NCBI GenBank assembly: GCA_052143655.1
Contig: JBKQSL010000032.1
Span: 1 to 64,000, forward strand
Direction of reading: 5' to 3'
Length of the DNA: 64,000 nucleotides
Source of the DNA: CAVSUR01 sp052143655
GTDB taxonomy: Bacteria; Actinomycetota; Actinomycetes; Streptosporangiales; Streptosporangiaceae
Under the pieces are notes generated by a model. It ran no database searches and was not told the DNA's origin. It saw only the letters and a program-made list of their open reading frames with translations. Positions 35,231 to 42,982 of this stretch are shown one piece after another. The position numbers and the translations under genes are program-made. How positions within the stretch are numbered: position 1 is the stretch's first letter; each line of letters begins with the position of its first letter.

Positions 35231-36505
35231 ATGGTGGCGGCTGAGCAGGAGGGCGAGCGCGCCGCGCGGTACCGGGACGCCTTCGCGGTGACCGAGTTCC
35301 GGGCCCTGTGGCTCGCCCAGGTCCTGTCCGTCGTGGGCGATCAGCTGGCCCGGGTCGCGGTGACCCTGCTGGTGTATGACCGGACGAGATCGGCGCTGCT
35401 GGCGGCGGTCGCCTTCGCGGCCAGCGTGATTCCCATCGCGATCGGCGGCATCCTGCTGGCAGGCCTGGCCGACCGGTTCCCGCGCCGCCGGGTGATGATC
35501 GTCTGCGATCTGGCCCGGCTCGCGCTCGTGCTCGCCATGATCATCCCCCGCGCGCCGATCGCCGTCCTGGTGGGCCTGCTGTTCGTGGTGACCATGCTGG
35601 GGCCGCCGTTCACCTCGGCCCGGATGGCGATCTACTCCGACGTGCTGACCGGGGACCTGTACGTCCTGGGCAACGCCGTAACGCTCACCACCTACCAGCT
35701 GGCCCTGGTCGTCGGCTTCGCGGCGGGCGGGGCGGTGGTCGCGATCGCCGGGATCGGGCCGTCGCTGCTGGCAGACGCGGCTACCTACGCCGTCTCGGCA
35801 CTGATCACCTGGCTGTGGGTCCACGCGCGCCCGGCTGCCCGGCCGAAGCGAGACGCCGCCAGCGGTCGCGGGTCTACGCATGCCGCAGCCATCTGGCAGG
35901 GCCTGCGCCAGGCGTTCGGCCGCCCGGCACTGCGGGTGCCCATGCTCTTCGGCCTGCTGTCTGCCTTCTACAACGTGCCCGAGGGCGTGGTCGCGCCGCT
36001 GGCCCACATGGTGCACGGCGGCTCAGCAACGGTGGGCATCCTGCTGGCCGCCGGCGCGCTCGGGGCCGCCATCGGCGCCGTCGCATTCACCCGGCTGGTG
36101 CCGCCAGCCGCGCGGCTGCGGTGGATGCGGCCGCTGGCGTTCTGTGCCTGCGCCACGCTGATGCTGTTCGCGTTCGGGCCTGGCCCGGCCGCTGCCGTGG
36201 CGCTGCTGTTCGTTTCCGGGCTGTTCACCTGCTTTCAGGTGGCCGCCAGCGCCGCGTTTGTCCGGGCCGCGCCGGGCGAGAACCGCAGCCAGGTATTCGG
36301 GATCGCCCAGGCGGAAATGAGCCTGGGCCAGGGCGCGGCCATGATGCTCGCGGGGGTGGCGGCGCAATCGCACGCGCCGACAGTGGTCATCGCAGCGGGC
36401 GGGCTGCTCGGCGCCCTGGTCGCGCTCCTGATTCCGGCCTGCCCGAGGGGACCGGTGACCGGCAGGAGATCCTGGACCAGGGCGCCGCGCGTAAGCGAAA
36501 GGTGA
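35231..36505 (+). CDS. MFS exporter (MFS_3, EntS-like)
   Basis: A 424-residue, 12-TM transporter. The opening FRALWLAQVLSVVGDQLARV and the loop 2-3 motif GLADRFPRRRVMI are typical of the DHA3/EntS branch, which exports siderophores, macrolides or peptides. ATG 35231 follows a strong GGAGGAG site. Its stop is only five bases from the stop of the first WGG octapeptide gene on the other strand, so it borders the peptide/cyclase array; whether it serves it is unknown. Confidence 0.85.
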   Translation: MVAAEQEGERAARYRDAFAVTEFRALWLAQVLSVVGDQLARVAVTLLVYDRTRSALLAAVAFAASVIPIAIGGILLAGLADRFPRRRVMIVCDLARLALVLAMIIPRAPIAVLVGLLFVVTMLGPPFTSARMAIYSDVLTGDLYVLGNAVTLTTYQLALVVGFAAGGAVVAIAGIGPSLLADAATYAVSALITWLWVHARPAARPKRDAASGRGSTHAAAIWQGLRQAFGRPALRVPMLFGLLSAFYNVPEGVVAPLAHMVHGGSATVGILLAAGALGAAIGAVAFTRLVPPAARLRWMRPLAFCACATLMLFAFGPGPAAAVALLFVSGLFTCFQVAASAAFVRAAPGENRSQVFGIAQAEMSLGQGAAMMLAGVAAQSHAPTVVIAAGGLLGALVALLIPACPRGPVTGRRSWTRAPRVSER

Positions 36506-36510
36506 TGGCC

Positions 36511-36537
36511 TCAGCCGCCCCAGCCGCCGTTCCTCAT
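36511..36537 (-). CDS. WGG octapeptide gene A1 (MRNGGWGG)
   Basis: An 8-codon frame, ATG to TGA, preceded by a GGAGGGGGG ribosome-binding site. It encodes MRNGGWGG, identical to A2 77 bases away. It is one of eight such frames in the window, all ending Trp-Gly-Gly-stop (TGGGGCGGCTGA). It belongs to the pair divergent from cyclase 1. There is no signal sequence; a peptide this small would stay cytoplasmic unless exported. Function unknown. Confidence 0.7.
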   Translation of the reverse strand: MRNGGWGG

Positions 36538-36587
36538 GACATTCCCCCCTCCGTCGCGAATCGGCGTCCTTGCAGGGAAAGGGCAGT

Positions 36588-36614
36588 TCAGCCGCCCCAG
36601 CCGCCGTTCCTCAT
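36588..36614 (-). CDS. WGG octapeptide gene A2 (MRNGGWGG)
   Basis: The promoter-proximal twin of A1: ATG, MRNGGWGG, TGA, with a GAGGGGAGGG site. Here the twin coding sequences are identical in DNA while the flanks differ, so the similarity is confined to the reading frame. Confidence 0.7.
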   Translation of the reverse strand: MRNGGWGG

Positions 36615-36660
36615 CGCGCCCTCCCCTCACTCTCGGTTCGTGTCCGGATGCGTTTCATAA

Positions 36661-36692
36661 TAATGGACAGGCGCAAATACGAGTAATGGACA
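36661..36692. promoter_or_regulatory. TAATGGACA direct repeat, period 23
   Basis: TAATGGACA at 36661-36669 recurs at 36684-36692, two helical turns apart, in the AT-richer part of the region between octapeptide pair A and cyclase 1. Such spacing is common for a dimeric activator or a sigma/activator site of the peptide transcript. No protein is implicated. Confidence 0.35.
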
Positions 36693-36902
36693 TGTCATTT
36701 GTGCGGTTACGTCCGGAAGGTGACCGTCGGCTGCCACTGCGTTACCGGGGAGCGGCCGGCGTCGCGGCACCCGATGAGCCGCTTGCCGTAGCGGCAGGTC
36801 TGGCATGCCGCATGCGCACATCCGTGCGGGTTATGCCGAAGCTGGCCCGCCTGTGCCCGAGTTCGGCGGAACTGCCGTGTATGTGCTCTGGGTAACGATG
36901 TG

Positions 36903-36932
36903 TTGACAATGAGCAAGCGCTCAGGGCAGACT
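36903..36932 (+). promoter_or_regulatory. Predicted promoter of cyclase 1
   Basis: TTGACA (36903-36908), 17 bases, then GCAGACT. The same layout precedes all four cyclase genes. It lies about 65 bases before the start codon. Confidence 0.55.
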
Positions 36933-36995
36933 GGCCACAGCTGTCTCATGAGTTCAGCCAGTGAAGACGTCCTGGCAGCCGAGACGAGGAGGGGC

Positions 36996-38345
36996 ATGAG
37001 TTTGAGCGGCCGCGATTGCAATCGTGTGCAGTTGCAGCTTCGCGCCGCGGCGGCATGGCCTTACCTGCAACTGCCGCGCTGGCTCATCCTCTACGTGTCG
37101 GCCGTCGTCACGGCCGACATAGTCGCGATCACGCTGGCCGCCCGGAGCGGCCTGGCGGCCGCGGCGATCGGCCCCGGCGACTTGCTGACCTTCGGCGCGC
37201 TGATGGTCTGCGCGGCGATCACGGTGGAGCTGACCCGCCGGGCTGGCGAGTCAGCTCTGTACTACAAGGACATCAGCGGGATCTGGGAGCTGCCCGTAGC
37301 CATCCTGCTCCCGCCGGTCTTCGCGCTGATCGCGCCGATCGTGCGGGTCGGCATGCAGCAGTGGCGCATCCGCAGGATCGCGCCGCACCGCCGGGTCTTC
37401 ACGGCCGCGGCGGCCGGCTTGTCCTACGGGGCTGTCAGCCTGGCCTTCCGCGCCATGAGCGGATCGTCGGCGCTGTCGCTGACCGGCCCGCGACTGGCTG
37501 CCGCCGGCTGGATTCTCGCGGTGGCCGTCTGCGGCATCCTGCAGTGGGTGGTTATCAACAGCCTGCTGATGCCGGCGCTCAAGGGCTCAGACCGCAGCGC
37601 CAGCATCCGGTCCCTGCTGTTCGCCCGGGAGAGCCTGCACAACGATGTCACCGAGATCTCGGTCGCGACCGTCATCGCCGTCGGCACCGCCGTGACCCCG
37701 GCGACCCTGCTGGTGGCGCTGCCGTTCGTCAGCCTGCTGCAGCGGTCGGCCCGGCACGCCCAGCTCCTGGACGCGTCGCGGCTGGATGCCAAGACCGGCC
37801 TGCTGAACGCTGTCACCTGGCGCCGGGAAGCAAGCGCCGAGCTGGTCCGGGCGCAGCGGACCGGCACCAGCCTCGCCGTCGCGCTGATCGACATCGACCA
37901 CTTCAAGGACGTCAACGACACCTTCGGTCACCTGGCGGGCGACGATGCGCTCCGGGAGGTCGGCGAGGCGATCCGGCGGTCCGTCCGTGAATACGACATG
38001 CCCGGCCGGTTCGGCGGCGAGGAGTTCTCGCTGCTGCTGCCGCAGGCCGATGCGGCCGGAGCGCACGCCATGGCCGAGCGGATCCGCGCGGAGATAGCCG
38101 CTCTGCGCGTCGTTTCGGCCAGCGCGTCATCCAGCGAGCCGATCACGCTGACGGCGTCAATCGGGGTGGCGGTCCTGGACCGGCGCGACGCCGATCTCAC
38201 CGAACTGCTGGCCACAGCGGACATGAGCCTCTACCAGGCCAAGAACGCCGGGCGCAATCAGGTGCGGACGACTACTGACACGCAGGCTCACGGCCAGGTC
38301 GCGCTCCAGGTCAGCCAAGCTGCAGGGCAGATTCAGCAGCCCTAG
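36996..38345 (+). CDS. Membrane diguanylate cyclase 1 of the WGG array
   Basis: A 449-residue protein. About six membrane helices (residues 25-235) form a sensor domain with the array-wide motif LPVAILLPPVFALIAP then QWRIRRIAPHRRVFTAAAA. The GGDEF domain starts at the shared linker LLQRSARHAQLLDASRLDAK. The metal-binding Asp is in DIDHFKDVND (about residue 299), the active loop is GGEEF (about 340), and the inhibitory RxxD site (REYD) lies five residues before it. It should make c-di-GMP from two GTP with product inhibition. No EAL domain. Start: ATG 36996 behind GAGGAGGGG. The divergent pair A encodes MRNGGWGG. Confidence 0.9.
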   Translation: MSLSGRDCNRVQLQLRAAAAWPYLQLPRWLILYVSAVVTADIVAITLAARSGLAAAAIGPGDLLTFGALMVCAAITVELTRRAGESALYYKDISGIWELPVAILLPPVFALIAPIVRVGMQQWRIRRIAPHRRVFTAAAAGLSYGAVSLAFRAMSGSSALSLTGPRLAAAGWILAVAVCGILQWVVINSLLMPALKGSDRSASIRSLLFARESLHNDVTEISVATVIAVGTAVTPATLLVALPFVSLLQRSARHAQLLDASRLDAKTGLLNAVTWRREASAELVRAQRTGTSLAVALIDIDHFKDVNDTFGHLAGDDALREVGEAIRRSVREYDMPGRFGGEEFSLLLPQADAAGAHAMAERIRAEIAALRVVSASASSSEPITLTASIGVAVLDRRDADLTELLATADMSLYQAKNAGRNQVRTTTDTQAHGQVALQVSQAAGQIQQP

Positions 38346-38349
38346 CCTT

Positions 38350-38376
38350 CAGCCGCCCCAGCCGGTCTCTTTCACG
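38350..38376 (-). CDS. WGG octapeptide gene B1 (MKETGWGG)
   Basis: GTG start, MKETGWGG, TGA, behind GGAAGGAGG with a five-base spacing. It ends four bases from the convergent stop of cyclase 1. It differs from twin B2 by a silent Lys change (AAA against AAG). Confidence 0.75.
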
Positions 38377-38426
38377 GGTGCCTCCTTCCGGGTGCGCGGC
38401 GGGTGGTGGGGGTGCGGGCGCGGGGG

Positions 38427-38453
38427 TCAGCCGCCCCAGCCGGTCTCCTTCAC
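38427..38453 (-). CDS. WGG octapeptide gene B2 (MKETGWGG)
   Basis: GTG start, same peptide as B1, same GGAAGGAGGCACCC ribosome-binding segment. Separated from B1 by a G-rich spacer; period 77 bases, the same as in pair A. It is divergent from cyclase 2. Confidence 0.75.
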   Translation of the reverse strand: MKETGWGG

Positions 38454-38719
38454 GGGTGCCTCCTTCCGAAGTCCCTGTATGCGGGTATTACTAACAGCAA
38501 CGACTAGGTTGGACCCTTTTATGGTGCGCAAATGTGAGCCAGGGCACCAACGTGCATCGTGCTAAACGCAAGATGCAAGAATCTACGGGGCGCGCTTAAC
38601 TGGTCAAGCAGTCAGTTCGTGTCCCTCTGCCTGCTAGCCGTAACTGGCCCGGTGTGCTTACGCGTAGTGACGGATAATCGGGTTAAAGTGGCAAGTAGAT
38701 AACTTTAGGTAGTTTCAAC
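38454..38719. other. Divergent intergenic region, pair B / cyclase 2
   Basis: About 270 bases with clearly lower GC than the neighbours and no gene. It must hold the promoters for both directions. An inverted repeat AACT-TTAGGT-AGTT (38701-38714) lies just before the cyclase 2 -35 box. Confidence 0.5.
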
Positions 38720-38751
38720 TTGACAGTGAGCTAATAGGGCATGCAAAAATG
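38720..38751 (+). promoter_or_regulatory. Predicted promoter of cyclase 2
   Basis: TTGACA (38720-38725), 17 bases, GCAAAAATG (38743-38751). It has the same spacing and box as the cyclase 3 promoter. About 100 bases of leader follow before the start codon. Confidence 0.6.
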
Positions 38752-38849
38752 CGAGCACGTCTCGGCTTCGGCGCGGCCTCGTGCCCTGGTGCCTCGCTGG
38801 CCGAGAAGCGCGAAATCCACGTGCCGAGTCGCGAGAAGCGGGAGGCTGA

Positions 38850-40154
38850 ATGCGGCGCCCGGGCTGCAAACGATCGCGCAGGCTTGCGCAGCACGTCCGC
38901 AGGCTGCCGTTCCTCCAGCTGCAGGCGTCCCTGGCCTGCTTCGTCGCGGTCGTCGTCGCGGCGGACGGGGGAGCGACTGGTGCCGCCGCCCGGCTGACGT
39001 CCTGGCGACCGGGAGATCTGCTGCTGTTCAGTGGTCTGGTCGTCTGCAGCCTGGTCACGGTGGAGGTTTCGCGGCGGCCCGGAGAAACCGCCCTGCAGAC
39101 CAAGGACGTCTTCGCGATCTGGACCCTGCCTATCGCGGTCCTGCTCCCCCCGGTCTTCGCGCTCGTCGCGCCGATACCGCGGCTTGCGTTCACCCAGTGG
39201 CGCGTCCGGAAGATAGCCCCGTACCGCCGGGTATTCACCGCCGCCGCGCTCGGCCTGTCCTACGGGAGCGCAAGCCTGGTCTTTCACCAGTTGCAGGCTC
39301 TTACGCCGATGTCGCTGACGAGCCCGGGCCGGCCGGCCGCGGCCTGGCTGCTGGGCGTCGCCGCATGCTGCATCGTCCAGTGGATCGTGAACAACGGGCT
39401 GGTCCTGCCCGCGATCATGGCTTCGGACCGCAGTGCACGCCTGCGGGACCTGATCCTCAAACGCGAGAACCTGAGCAACGACCTGATCGAGTGCTGCGTT
39501 GCGGCCATCGTGACGCTGGCCCTGGCGGTAACCCCCGTAGCGCTGCTGTTCGCGTTGCCGTTCGTCACATTGCTGCAGCGATCGTCGCGGCATTCGCAAC
39601 TGGTGAACGAGTCCCGCATCGACGGGAAGACCGGGCTGCTGAATGCAGTGACGTGGCGGCGTGAGGCGAGCGCAGAAGTGACACGGGCGGCGCGGACCGG
39701 TTCGCCGGCCGCGGTGGCACTGGTGGATATTGATCATTTCAAGGATGTGAATGACGCGTTCGGGCACCTGGCCGGGGATGAGGCGCTGCGGGCGCTGAGC
39801 CGGGTGCTGCGCGAGGCGGTGCGCGAGTATGACCTGGTGGGGCGGTTCGGGGGTGAGGAGTTCTCGCTGCTGCTGCCGCAGATCGATGAGGCCGGGGCAC
39901 GGGCGATCGCGGAGCGCATCCGATCTCACGTTGAGATGCTGCGGGTGGATGCCGGGGCCGGGGACGGGCAGCCAATCTCGGTGACAGTGTCGGTTGGCGT
40001 CGCGGCCATGGCCGACGGCGCGACCGGTGAGGGGATCACTGATCTGCTGGCGGCGGCAGATGCCGCGCTGTACCGGGCCAAGGGCGCTGGCCGCAACCAG
40101 GTCTGGGCCGCGACCGAAACAACCCGCGCCGCCGCAGTTTCGCAGGTCAGCTGA
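38850..40154 (+). CDS. Membrane diguanylate cyclase 2 of the WGG array
   Basis: A 434-residue paralogue of cyclase 1. The N-terminus is strongly basic (MRRPGCKRSRRLAQHVRRLP), followed by about six membrane helices with LPIAVLLPPVFALVAPIPRL and QWRVRKIAPYRRVFTAAAL. The GGDEF domain has DIDHFKDVNDAFGHLAGDE, the REYD inhibitory site and GGEEF at about residue 334. All catalytic features are intact. ATG 38850 follows GGGAGG. The divergent pair B encodes MKETGWGG. The 3' half is nearly identical in DNA to cyclase 3. Confidence 0.9.
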   Translation: MRRPGCKRSRRLAQHVRRLPFLQLQASLACFVAVVVAADGGATGAAARLTSWRPGDLLLFSGLVVCSLVTVEVSRRPGETALQTKDVFAIWTLPIAVLLPPVFALVAPIPRLAFTQWRVRKIAPYRRVFTAAALGLSYGSASLVFHQLQALTPMSLTSPGRPAAAWLLGVAACCIVQWIVNNGLVLPAIMASDRSARLRDLILKRENLSNDLIECCVAAIVTLALAVTPVALLFALPFVTLLQRSSRHSQLVNESRIDGKTGLLNAVTWRREASAEVTRAARTGSPAAVALVDIDHFKDVNDAFGHLAGDEALRALSRVLREAVREYDLVGRFGGEEFSLLLPQIDEAGARAIAERIRSHVEMLRVDAGAGDGQPISVTVSVGVAAMADGATGEGITDLLAAADAALYRAKGAGRNQVWAATETTRAAAVSQVS

Positions 40155-40563
40155 CAGCCGGTTCCCTCCCGGGCGCGGCGGCGTGCGGCGCCCAGGCGGT
40201 GGCGAGCGCATGCCGTTGCTCGGTGCTTCCCGTGACGAGCACTACGGCCAGCGGGAGGAGCTGGCCGCGGCGGATCGCATCGGCAGCCATCGGCAGGCCC
40301 GCGGGCCGTTCCGCCGGGCCCAGGCGGCGCCAAGCTGGCCGCGCCGCGAGGCGGGCTGGTCCTTGGCTGCCTGAACCAGGCCGGGCCCGAGCGCGTCTGG
40401 ATGACCACGGATGCGCTGACCTGCCCGGCGGCCGCGCAGAGACAATCGACAATGCCGGTCGTGTAGCCGCTCGCCAGCCAGCGATGCCGGATGAGCGACC
40501 CAGGACCGGACCCCGCCTCGGGCGTGATTCTCGCCCGGCGGTAACCGTGTCACGTGGTGGCGG
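40155..40563. other. 400-base gap between cyclase 2 and pair C
   Basis: No convincing gene. A minus-strand frame (about 40147-40302) reads AADAIRRGQLLPLAVVLVTG and looks faintly coding, but it has no recognisable homology or ribosome-binding site and may be a relic. Confidence 0.35.
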
Positions 40564-40590
40564 TCAGCCGCCCCAGTCGATGCCTTTCAT
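40564..40590 (-). CDS. WGG octapeptide gene C1 (MKGIDWGG)
   Basis: ATG, MKGIDWGG, TGA, behind GGAAGGAGGCACGCC. It differs from C2 in start codon (ATG against GTG) and in a silent Lys codon (AAA against AAG). Confidence 0.75.
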   Translation of the reverse strand: MKGIDWGG

Positions 40591-40605
40591 GGCGTGCCTC
40601 CTTCC

Positions 40606-40622
40606 GGGGTGGGTGGGTGGGG
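40606..40622 (+). repeat. Canonical G-quadruplex motif between C1 and C2
   Basis: GGGGTGGGTGGGTGGGG: four G-runs with single-base loops, the most stable parallel type. It sits in the spacer between the twin octapeptide genes, on the strand opposite to them. Confidence 0.6.
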
Positions 40623-40639
40623 TGGTGGCGTGGTGGCGG

Positions 40640-40666
40640 TCAGCCGCCCCAGTCGATGCCCTTCAC
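40640..40666 (-). CDS. WGG octapeptide gene C2 (MKGIDWGG)
   Basis: GTG, MKGIDWGG, TGA, behind GGAAGGAGGCACGCC. Period 76 to C1. It is divergent from cyclase 3. Confidence 0.75.
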   Translation of the reverse strand: MKGIDWGG

Positions 40667-40879
40667 GGCGTGCCTCCTTCCGGTCTAGGTGCCGCGATGC
40701 AGACGCATATGCGGAGGTGAGCGGATACGAGAGGGACGGTCCGACGCCTCTGAACAGGAACGCCGCCGGCCCGGTGTCCTGCAGCACGGCTAGGGACGCG
40801 CCCTGGATCGACAGGGTTACGGTGAGTGATTCCGCAGGGTAGCTGATAAATGGTGCATTCAGCACTAAGTAGGCACTAC
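40667..40879. other. Divergent intergenic region, pair C / cyclase 3
   Basis: About 210 bases without a gene. A perfect inverted repeat AAGTAG-GCA-CTACTT (40867-40881) abuts and overlaps the -35 box of cyclase 3, a likely operator. Confidence 0.45.
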
Positions 40880-40911
40880 TTGACAATGGCCAAATACGGC
40901 ATGCAACAATG
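40880..40911 (+). promoter_or_regulatory. Predicted promoter of cyclase 3
   Basis: TTGACA (40880-40885), 17 bases, GCAACAATG (40903-40911). Nearly the same as the cyclase 2 promoter, including ATGGC/GTGAG then GGCAT in the spacer. Confidence 0.6.
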
Positions 40912-40989
40912 CTGTTGCCCATCGTGATAGGCCCGCCATCGCTCGCGAGCGGGGTCGGCCGCGACCGCCGGGAACCAGAAGGAGCGCCT

Positions 40990-42339
40990 ATGGCTGTCTC
41001 GCCGGCCGAACGCGTGCGCCCCTTAATGGCGCGAGCGCGCGCTTGGCAGTTGCTGCAGCTTCCCCGGTGGACCGTTGCGCTTGTCGCTGTAGTGGTCACG
41101 GCGGACCTGGCGGCCATCGGCTGGGCCGTGTCGAGCTCAGTCTTCCGGCTTGCCGATCTTGTCGTCTTCGCCGGGCTGCTCGGCTGCAGCCTGGCGACGG
41201 TGGAGCTGACGCGGCGTGCTGGCGAGCCAGCCCTGGTGATCAAGCACGTGTTCGGCGTCTGGGAATTGCCCATGGCGATTCTGCTTCCGCCGGTCTACGC
41301 GCTAGTCGCGCCCATTCCGAGGATCGCGATGAGCCAGTGGCGGATCCGGAGGATTGCCCCGCACCGCCGGGCTTTTTCCGCGGCAGCGACTAGTTTGTCG
41401 TACGGTATCCTATATCTATCGTTTCGCGAACTTAAGAGCCTGTCGGGCATAGCCTTCGTTGACCACGGCGTCCGTACCGCAGCCTGGATCCTGGCCGTGG
41501 CGGCATGCTTCGGCCTGCAGTGGGTCGTGAACCACTTCCTGGTCATGGCCGCCGTCAAGGGCACGGATCCGAGTGCCAGCATCCGCAAGACCCTGTTCAC
41601 CAGGGAGAACATCCACAGCGACGTCACCGAGGCCGGGGTCGCCACGCTGATCACGATCGGCGTGGCTGTGAGCCCGGTGGCGATCGTGTGTGCGCTGCCG
41701 TTTGTGACGTTGCTGCAGCGGTCGTCGCGGCATGTGCAGCTGGTGAATGAGGCTCGGGTGGACGGGAAGACGGGGCTGCTGAATGCGGTGACGTGGCGGC
41801 GTGAGGCAAGCTCGGAGGTGGCGCGGGCGGCGCGGACGGGGTCGCCGGTGGCGGTTCTGCTAGTGGATATTGATCACTTCAAGAGGGTGAATGACGCGTT
41901 CGGGCATCTGGCGGGGGATGAGGCGCTGCGGGCGGTGAGCGGGGTGCTGCGGGGAGCGGTGCGCGAGTATGACCTGGCGGGGCGGTTCGGGGGCGAGGAG
42001 TTCTCGCTGCTGCTGCCGCAGGCTGATGAGGCGGGGGCGCGGGCGATCGGGGAGCGGATCCGGGCGCAGGTGGCGGCGCTGCGGGTGGATGCAGGGGAGG
42101 CGGCTGGGGGGCCGATCTGCGTGACCGTGTCGGTGGGGGTTGCGGCGCTGACGGCGGTTGCGGCCGGGGCGGGGATTACTGAGCTGATGGCGGCGGCGGA
42201 CATGGCCTTGTACCGGGCCAAGGGCGCCGGCCGCAACCAAGTCTGGGTCACCACGGAAGCGGCCAGCGCGGCGGCTGGCCAGGCCAGCTTGCAGCCGTCG
42301 GCCGGCGCCGAGGGCGGCCGCCCAGCCGGCCCGAGCTGA
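40990..42339 (+). CDS. Membrane diguanylate cyclase 3 of the WGG array
   Basis: A 449-residue paralogue. About six membrane helices carry LPMAILLPPVYALVAPIPRI and QWRIRRIAPHRRAFSAAAT. GGDEF features: DIDHFKRVNDAFGHLAGDE, the REYD inhibitory site, GGEEF at about 334. ATG 40990 follows GAAGGAG; the open frame upstream to 40909 covers the promoter. From about 41690 codons end mostly in G (GCG, GTG, GGG), while the first half favours C, and this half closely matches cyclase 2, a sign of recombination. The divergent pair C encodes MKGIDWGG. Confidence 0.9.
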   Translation: MAVSPAERVRPLMARARAWQLLQLPRWTVALVAVVVTADLAAIGWAVSSSVFRLADLVVFAGLLGCSLATVELTRRAGEPALVIKHVFGVWELPMAILLPPVYALVAPIPRIAMSQWRIRRIAPHRRAFSAAATSLSYGILYLSFRELKSLSGIAFVDHGVRTAAWILAVAACFGLQWVVNHFLVMAAVKGTDPSASIRKTLFTRENIHSDVTEAGVATLITIGVAVSPVAIVCALPFVTLLQRSSRHVQLVNEARVDGKTGLLNAVTWRREASSEVARAARTGSPVAVLLVDIDHFKRVNDAFGHLAGDEALRAVSGVLRGAVREYDLAGRFGGEEFSLLLPQADEAGARAIGERIRAQVAALRVDAGEAAGGPICVTVSVGVAALTAVAAGAGITELMAAADMALYRAKGAGRNQVWVTTEAASAAAGQASLQPSAGAEGGRPAGPS

Positions 42340-42541
42340 CGGGCGCCCACTGGCGGTAGCTGGGTCACGCTGCGCAGCAGCGCTGACAGGCAACCGGGCA
42401 CGGCTAGCTGACCACTGTGACCGGCCGGGCCGCCCGGCATTCATCCGGGCAGCGGCTAACCGCCACGCGGCCGCCGGCCGCAGGCCTGCCGGCCGCTCGC
42501 TGAATCGGCACTGCCAGGCCTGGAAATGGTGCGCAGGCGGG

Positions 42542-42568
42542 TCAGCCGCCCCAGTGAATGTCGCGCAC
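42542..42568 (-). CDS. WGG octapeptide gene D1 (MRDIHWGG)
   Basis: GTG, MRDIHWGG, TGA, behind a weaker AGAGGAG site. It differs from D2 at two codons, both silent: Arg CGC against AGG, Ile ATT against ATC. Confidence 0.75.
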   Translation of the reverse strand: MRDIHWGG

Positions 42569-42641
42569 GACATCTCCTCTCGGGTGCAGGGCCCTTCCTC
42601 CCGGATGGGAGCGGGCGCCGGAAACGAGCGGATAGCGCGGG

Positions 42642-42668
42642 TCAGCCGCCCCAGTGGATGTCCCTCAC
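42642..42668 (-). CDS. WGG octapeptide gene D2 (MRDIHWGG)
   Basis: GTG, MRDIHWGG, TGA, behind GGAAGGAGGGCCCTC. Period to D1 is 100 bases, longer than the 76-77 of the other pairs. Divergent from cyclase 4. Confidence 0.75.
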   Translation of the reverse strand: MRDIHWGG

Positions 42669-42735
42669 GAGGGCCCTCCTTCCGCCTCGTCTGCTGCTCA
42701 CCTGCGCGATCCCAGATGGCCAGCGCAGACCTCGA

Positions 42736-42764
42736 AGAGTAATTGCACAGTTACTTTTTGTCAT
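42736..42764 (-). promoter_or_regulatory. Possible promoter of octapeptide pair D
   Basis: Read on the minus strand: ATGACA (42764-42759), 17 bases, TACTCT (42741-42736), about 70 bases before D2. No equally clear promoter was found for the other pairs. Confidence 0.35.
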
Positions 42765-42887
42765 CCGTTCGCTCGGGTGCATCGCCGCAGCGCAGCGCGT
42801 CCGGGCCTTCGAGGGTGCCAGGAAAACACTGAAATAAGGGGCATAGCAATCAGTGTCTATACATATGCAGCGGTTAGTAGCGAAGCG

Positions 42888-42919
42888 CTGACGGTCCGCA
42901 AGAGGCGCGTGCCAGAATG
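42888..42919 (+). promoter_or_regulatory. Predicted promoter of cyclase 4
   Basis: CTGACG (42888-42893), 17 bases, GCCAGAATG (42911-42919): a weaker match to the boxes before cyclases 2 and 3. An inverted repeat AGCG-AAG-CGCT overlaps its -35 region. Confidence 0.5.
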
Positions 42920-42982
42920 AGGACGGCGGGCCGCAGCGCGCTGAAACCGGCGCGAGGCGCTGAGTAACCGGAAGGAGCATCC

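Noticed and set aside
36511..42668. WGG frames as ordinary leader peptides of the cyclases
   Set aside because: They lie on the opposite strand from the cyclases, so they cannot attenuate them in cis as leaders.
36511..42668. Biarylitide-like minimal RiPP precursors
   Set aside because: Those pentapeptide genes are paired with a cytochrome P450. No P450, radical SAM or other modifying enzyme is present in the array.
36511..42668. Simple non-coding direct repeats
   Set aside because: Conservation stops at the frame and ribosome-binding site, and twin copies differ silently; a repeat element would not respect codons.
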